A stretch of DNA of 45,313 nucleotides, taken from Psychrobacter sp. Pi2-1. GTDB taxonomy: Bacteria > Pseudomonadota > Gammaproteobacteria > Pseudomonadales > Moraxellaceae. Shown here in pieces: positions 44,115 to 45,313 of this stretch. Position 1 is the stretch's first letter, and every line of letters starts with the position of its first letter. The notes beneath the pieces are model-generated. The model was not told the origin of the DNA, made no database searches, and was given only the letters and a program-made list of their open reading frames with translations. Both the position numbers and the translations under genes were made by a program. The DNA is taken from assembly GCF_904846645.1 (NCBI RefSeq), contig NZ_CAJHBO010000023.1, positions 1 to 45,313 on the forward strand, read 5' to 3'.

Positions 44115-44855
44115 TTAGGCGATGCCACCGTTTGCGCCGATATTTTGTCCAGTAACCCAAGCGGCTTCTTCACTGACCAAAAACGCCACCACGCGAGCGA
44201 TATCAACTGGTTCACCGATACGATTAAACGGTGACATACTAGCAAGTCTCTCTACCGTGTCATCTGCTTTACCTTGATGAAATAGCTCGGTATCAGTAGG
44301 GCCGGGAGATACTGCATTGACCGTGATGTTGCGCTCGCCAACTTCTTTGGCAAATATACGGGTTAGCTGATCGACCGCGCCTTTGGTCGCACAGTAGGTG
44401 CCGTAACTAGGTAGCAGCATGCGAGTGGTTGTGCTTGAGAGATTTACGACACGACCACCGTCGTTGAGTTTAGTCGCAGCTTCACGCAATGTATTAAACG
44501 TGCCTTTTACATTGATAGAGAATATACGGTCAAAGTCTTCGTCTGTGGTCTCGGCAATGGGTTTATTGATCATTATGCCTGCGCTATTGACCAAGATATC
44601 TGGCTTACCAAACGCGCTGATAGTGGCATCAAACATTGCTTCGACTTGCTTGGTATTGCTGACATCAGCTTGCACGGCAATGGCTTCACCGCCTGCTGAT
44701 TTAATCTGGCTTACGATATCATTGGCTGCTGCATCATCATTTGCATAATTAATGACGGTTTTAGCCCCTGATTTTGCGAGCGATAAGGCTATTTGCGCGC
44801 CGATACCTTTTGATGAACCTGTTACAATCGCGACTTTATTTTTTAGTGTTGTCAT
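44115..44855 (-). CDS. FabG-like short-chain dehydrogenase/reductase
   Basis: A 246-residue classical SDR. Motifs are VAIVTGSSKGIGAQIA (cofactor), NSAGIMIN (structural NAG), SSTTT with the YGTYCATKGAV active site Tyr and Lys, and SPGPTDTELF after it; it ends TGQNIGANGG. This pattern fits 3-oxoacyl-ACP reductase-like or sugar/aldehyde-reducing SDRs; the true substrate is unknown. The ATG at 44855 has GGAGAAA six bases upstream; a TTG 15 bases earlier would place the site inside the gene. It is flanked by two similar terminator hairpins. Confidence 0.92.
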   Translation of the reverse strand: MTTLKNKVAIVTGSSKGIGAQIALSLAKSGAKTVINYANDDAAANDIVSQIKSAGGEAIAVQADVSNTKQVEAMFDATISAFGKPDILVNSAGIMINKPIAETTDEDFDRIFSINVKGTFNTLREAATKLNDGGRVVNLSSTTTRMLLPSYGTYCATKGAVDQLTRIFAKEVGERNITVNAVSPGPTDTELFHQGKADDTVERLASMSPFNRIGEPVDIARVVAFLVSEEAAWVTGQNIGANGGIA

Positions 44856-45243
44856 CGATACTTTCTCCAATAGTATAAGTGAATATCAGTACGCTTATAT
44901 TGCGTTTTGACTGATGTCTCTTGATTAGTAGGAGATAAGTTACCAGTGTGCCAAACCAATAAGTAGAGCGATTCTGTATGCTTGTTTTTAGATAAGTTTA
45001 TCCATTGTGTCTATGGGGATGTAAAGCATAAAGGTTAAGAGGTTAGCGTTGAAAGGGAGTTTTTAGCTATTGAGGGTTTGGATAAGAAAAGGACACGGTG
45101 AGGTGTCCTTTTTTAGTTTGATATATAAGTTTGAGCTATCATGTCTTTAAACCATAATTGCAAGCTGACTATGAATCAAGGTCGAAAGGGAGTTTCCTAA
45201 AAACTGTGTAACTGCTTATAATCCATTAACAGGAGAATAAGCA
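44856..45243. other. Divergent intergenic region at the right end
   Basis: 388 bases between the minus-strand SDR gene and a plus-strand gene that runs off the window. It contains an isolated terminator-like hairpin (45087-45116) and a 12-base direct repeat, GAAAGGGAGTTT, at 45052-45063 and 45184-45195. No open frame of note was found. Confidence 0.5.
45087..45116 (+). terminator. Isolated terminator-like hairpin
   Basis: GGACAC and GTGTCC pair around a short G-rich loop, followed by TTTTTT and preceded by AAAA. It closely resembles the sodB terminator but lies between divergent genes, where no annotated transcript ends. It could end a small RNA or be a copy of the sodB terminator. Confidence 0.65.
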
Positions 45244-45313
45244 ATGACTAACCAAAACGACATTAAAAAACTGGCCCAGCAGATGGCTGGTAGCATGAAA
45301 AGCTTCGATGACA
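45244..45313 (+). CDS. Partial gene, N-terminus only
   Basis: The first 23 codons of a gene that continues past the window edge. AGGAGAA before the ATG is a strong ribosome binding site. The visible residues, MTNQNDIKKLAQQMAGSMKS then FDD, look like a soluble helical start with no signal peptide. Too little is present to name a family. Confidence 0.7.
   Translation, partial: MTNQNDIKKLAQQMAGSMKSFDD

Noticed and set aside
1..45313. CRISPR arrays, tRNA genes or prophage
   Set aside because: No regularly spaced repeats, no cloverleaf with a tRNA-like T-loop, and no phage structural or integrase genes were seen.

Overview
The window reads as a chromosomal segment of a Moraxellaceae gammaproteobacterium, most likely Psychrobacter. 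The basis is the 5S rRNA sequence, the moderately AT-rich composition judged by eye, and the set of housekeeping genes (tig, clpP, clpX, argS, murI, cmoA/cmoB, ETF-QO, sodB). No database search could be run, so the genus is an inference. No phage, insertion sequence, integrase, CRISPR array or tRNA gene was seen.

Layout. 1-170: the 3' end of an rRNA operon (5S rRNA and its terminator). 317-4010: a small acidic protein and a complete TRAP transporter operon (dctP-dctQ-dctM). 4170-6474: a cN-I-type 5'-nucleotidase, a rhomboid protease and a small membrane protein. 6631-11021: a two-component sodium:solute (acetate-type) symporter and a sodium:alanine symporter, diverging from a 760-bp intergenic region rich in inverted repeats. 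11158-20913: ETF-QO, a DUF1285 protein carrying an in-frame 15-bp tandem repeat, murI, a DUF4062-like protein, a small acidic protein, an MltB-type lytic transglycosylase, a DUF1499 protein, tpm and msrA. 21186-28942: cmoA-cmoB (tRNA wobble uridine modification), a DUF1176 protein, a DUF2788 protein, argS, a SPOR-domain protein and an orphan PTS EIIC-like membrane protein. 29103-32536: an SDR enzyme, clpX and clpP. 33414-40247: a urease operon ureD-ureA-ureBC-ureE-ureF-ureG-ureJ. 40401-45313: tig, rdgB, sodB, a FabG-like SDR and the first codons of one more gene.

The most notable locus is the urease cluster. The beta and alpha subunits are fused into one 729-residue chain, joined by a short linker. 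The alpha part also carries two extra hydrophilic insertions, yet every nickel ligand and catalytic residue is present. The cluster lies in opposite orientation between tig and clpP-clpX, three genes that are normally contiguous in gammaproteobacteria, which suggests it was inserted there. UreA and the UreBC fusion would form the enzyme. UreD, UreF and UreG with the His-rich UreE would load nickel, and the HupE/UreJ protein would bring nickel in.

Most genes are ordinary core genes. The accessory signals are the urease cluster, the TRAP operon behind the rRNA operon, the DUF4062-like gene, and the pair of near-identical terminator hairpins on either side of the last SDR gene.
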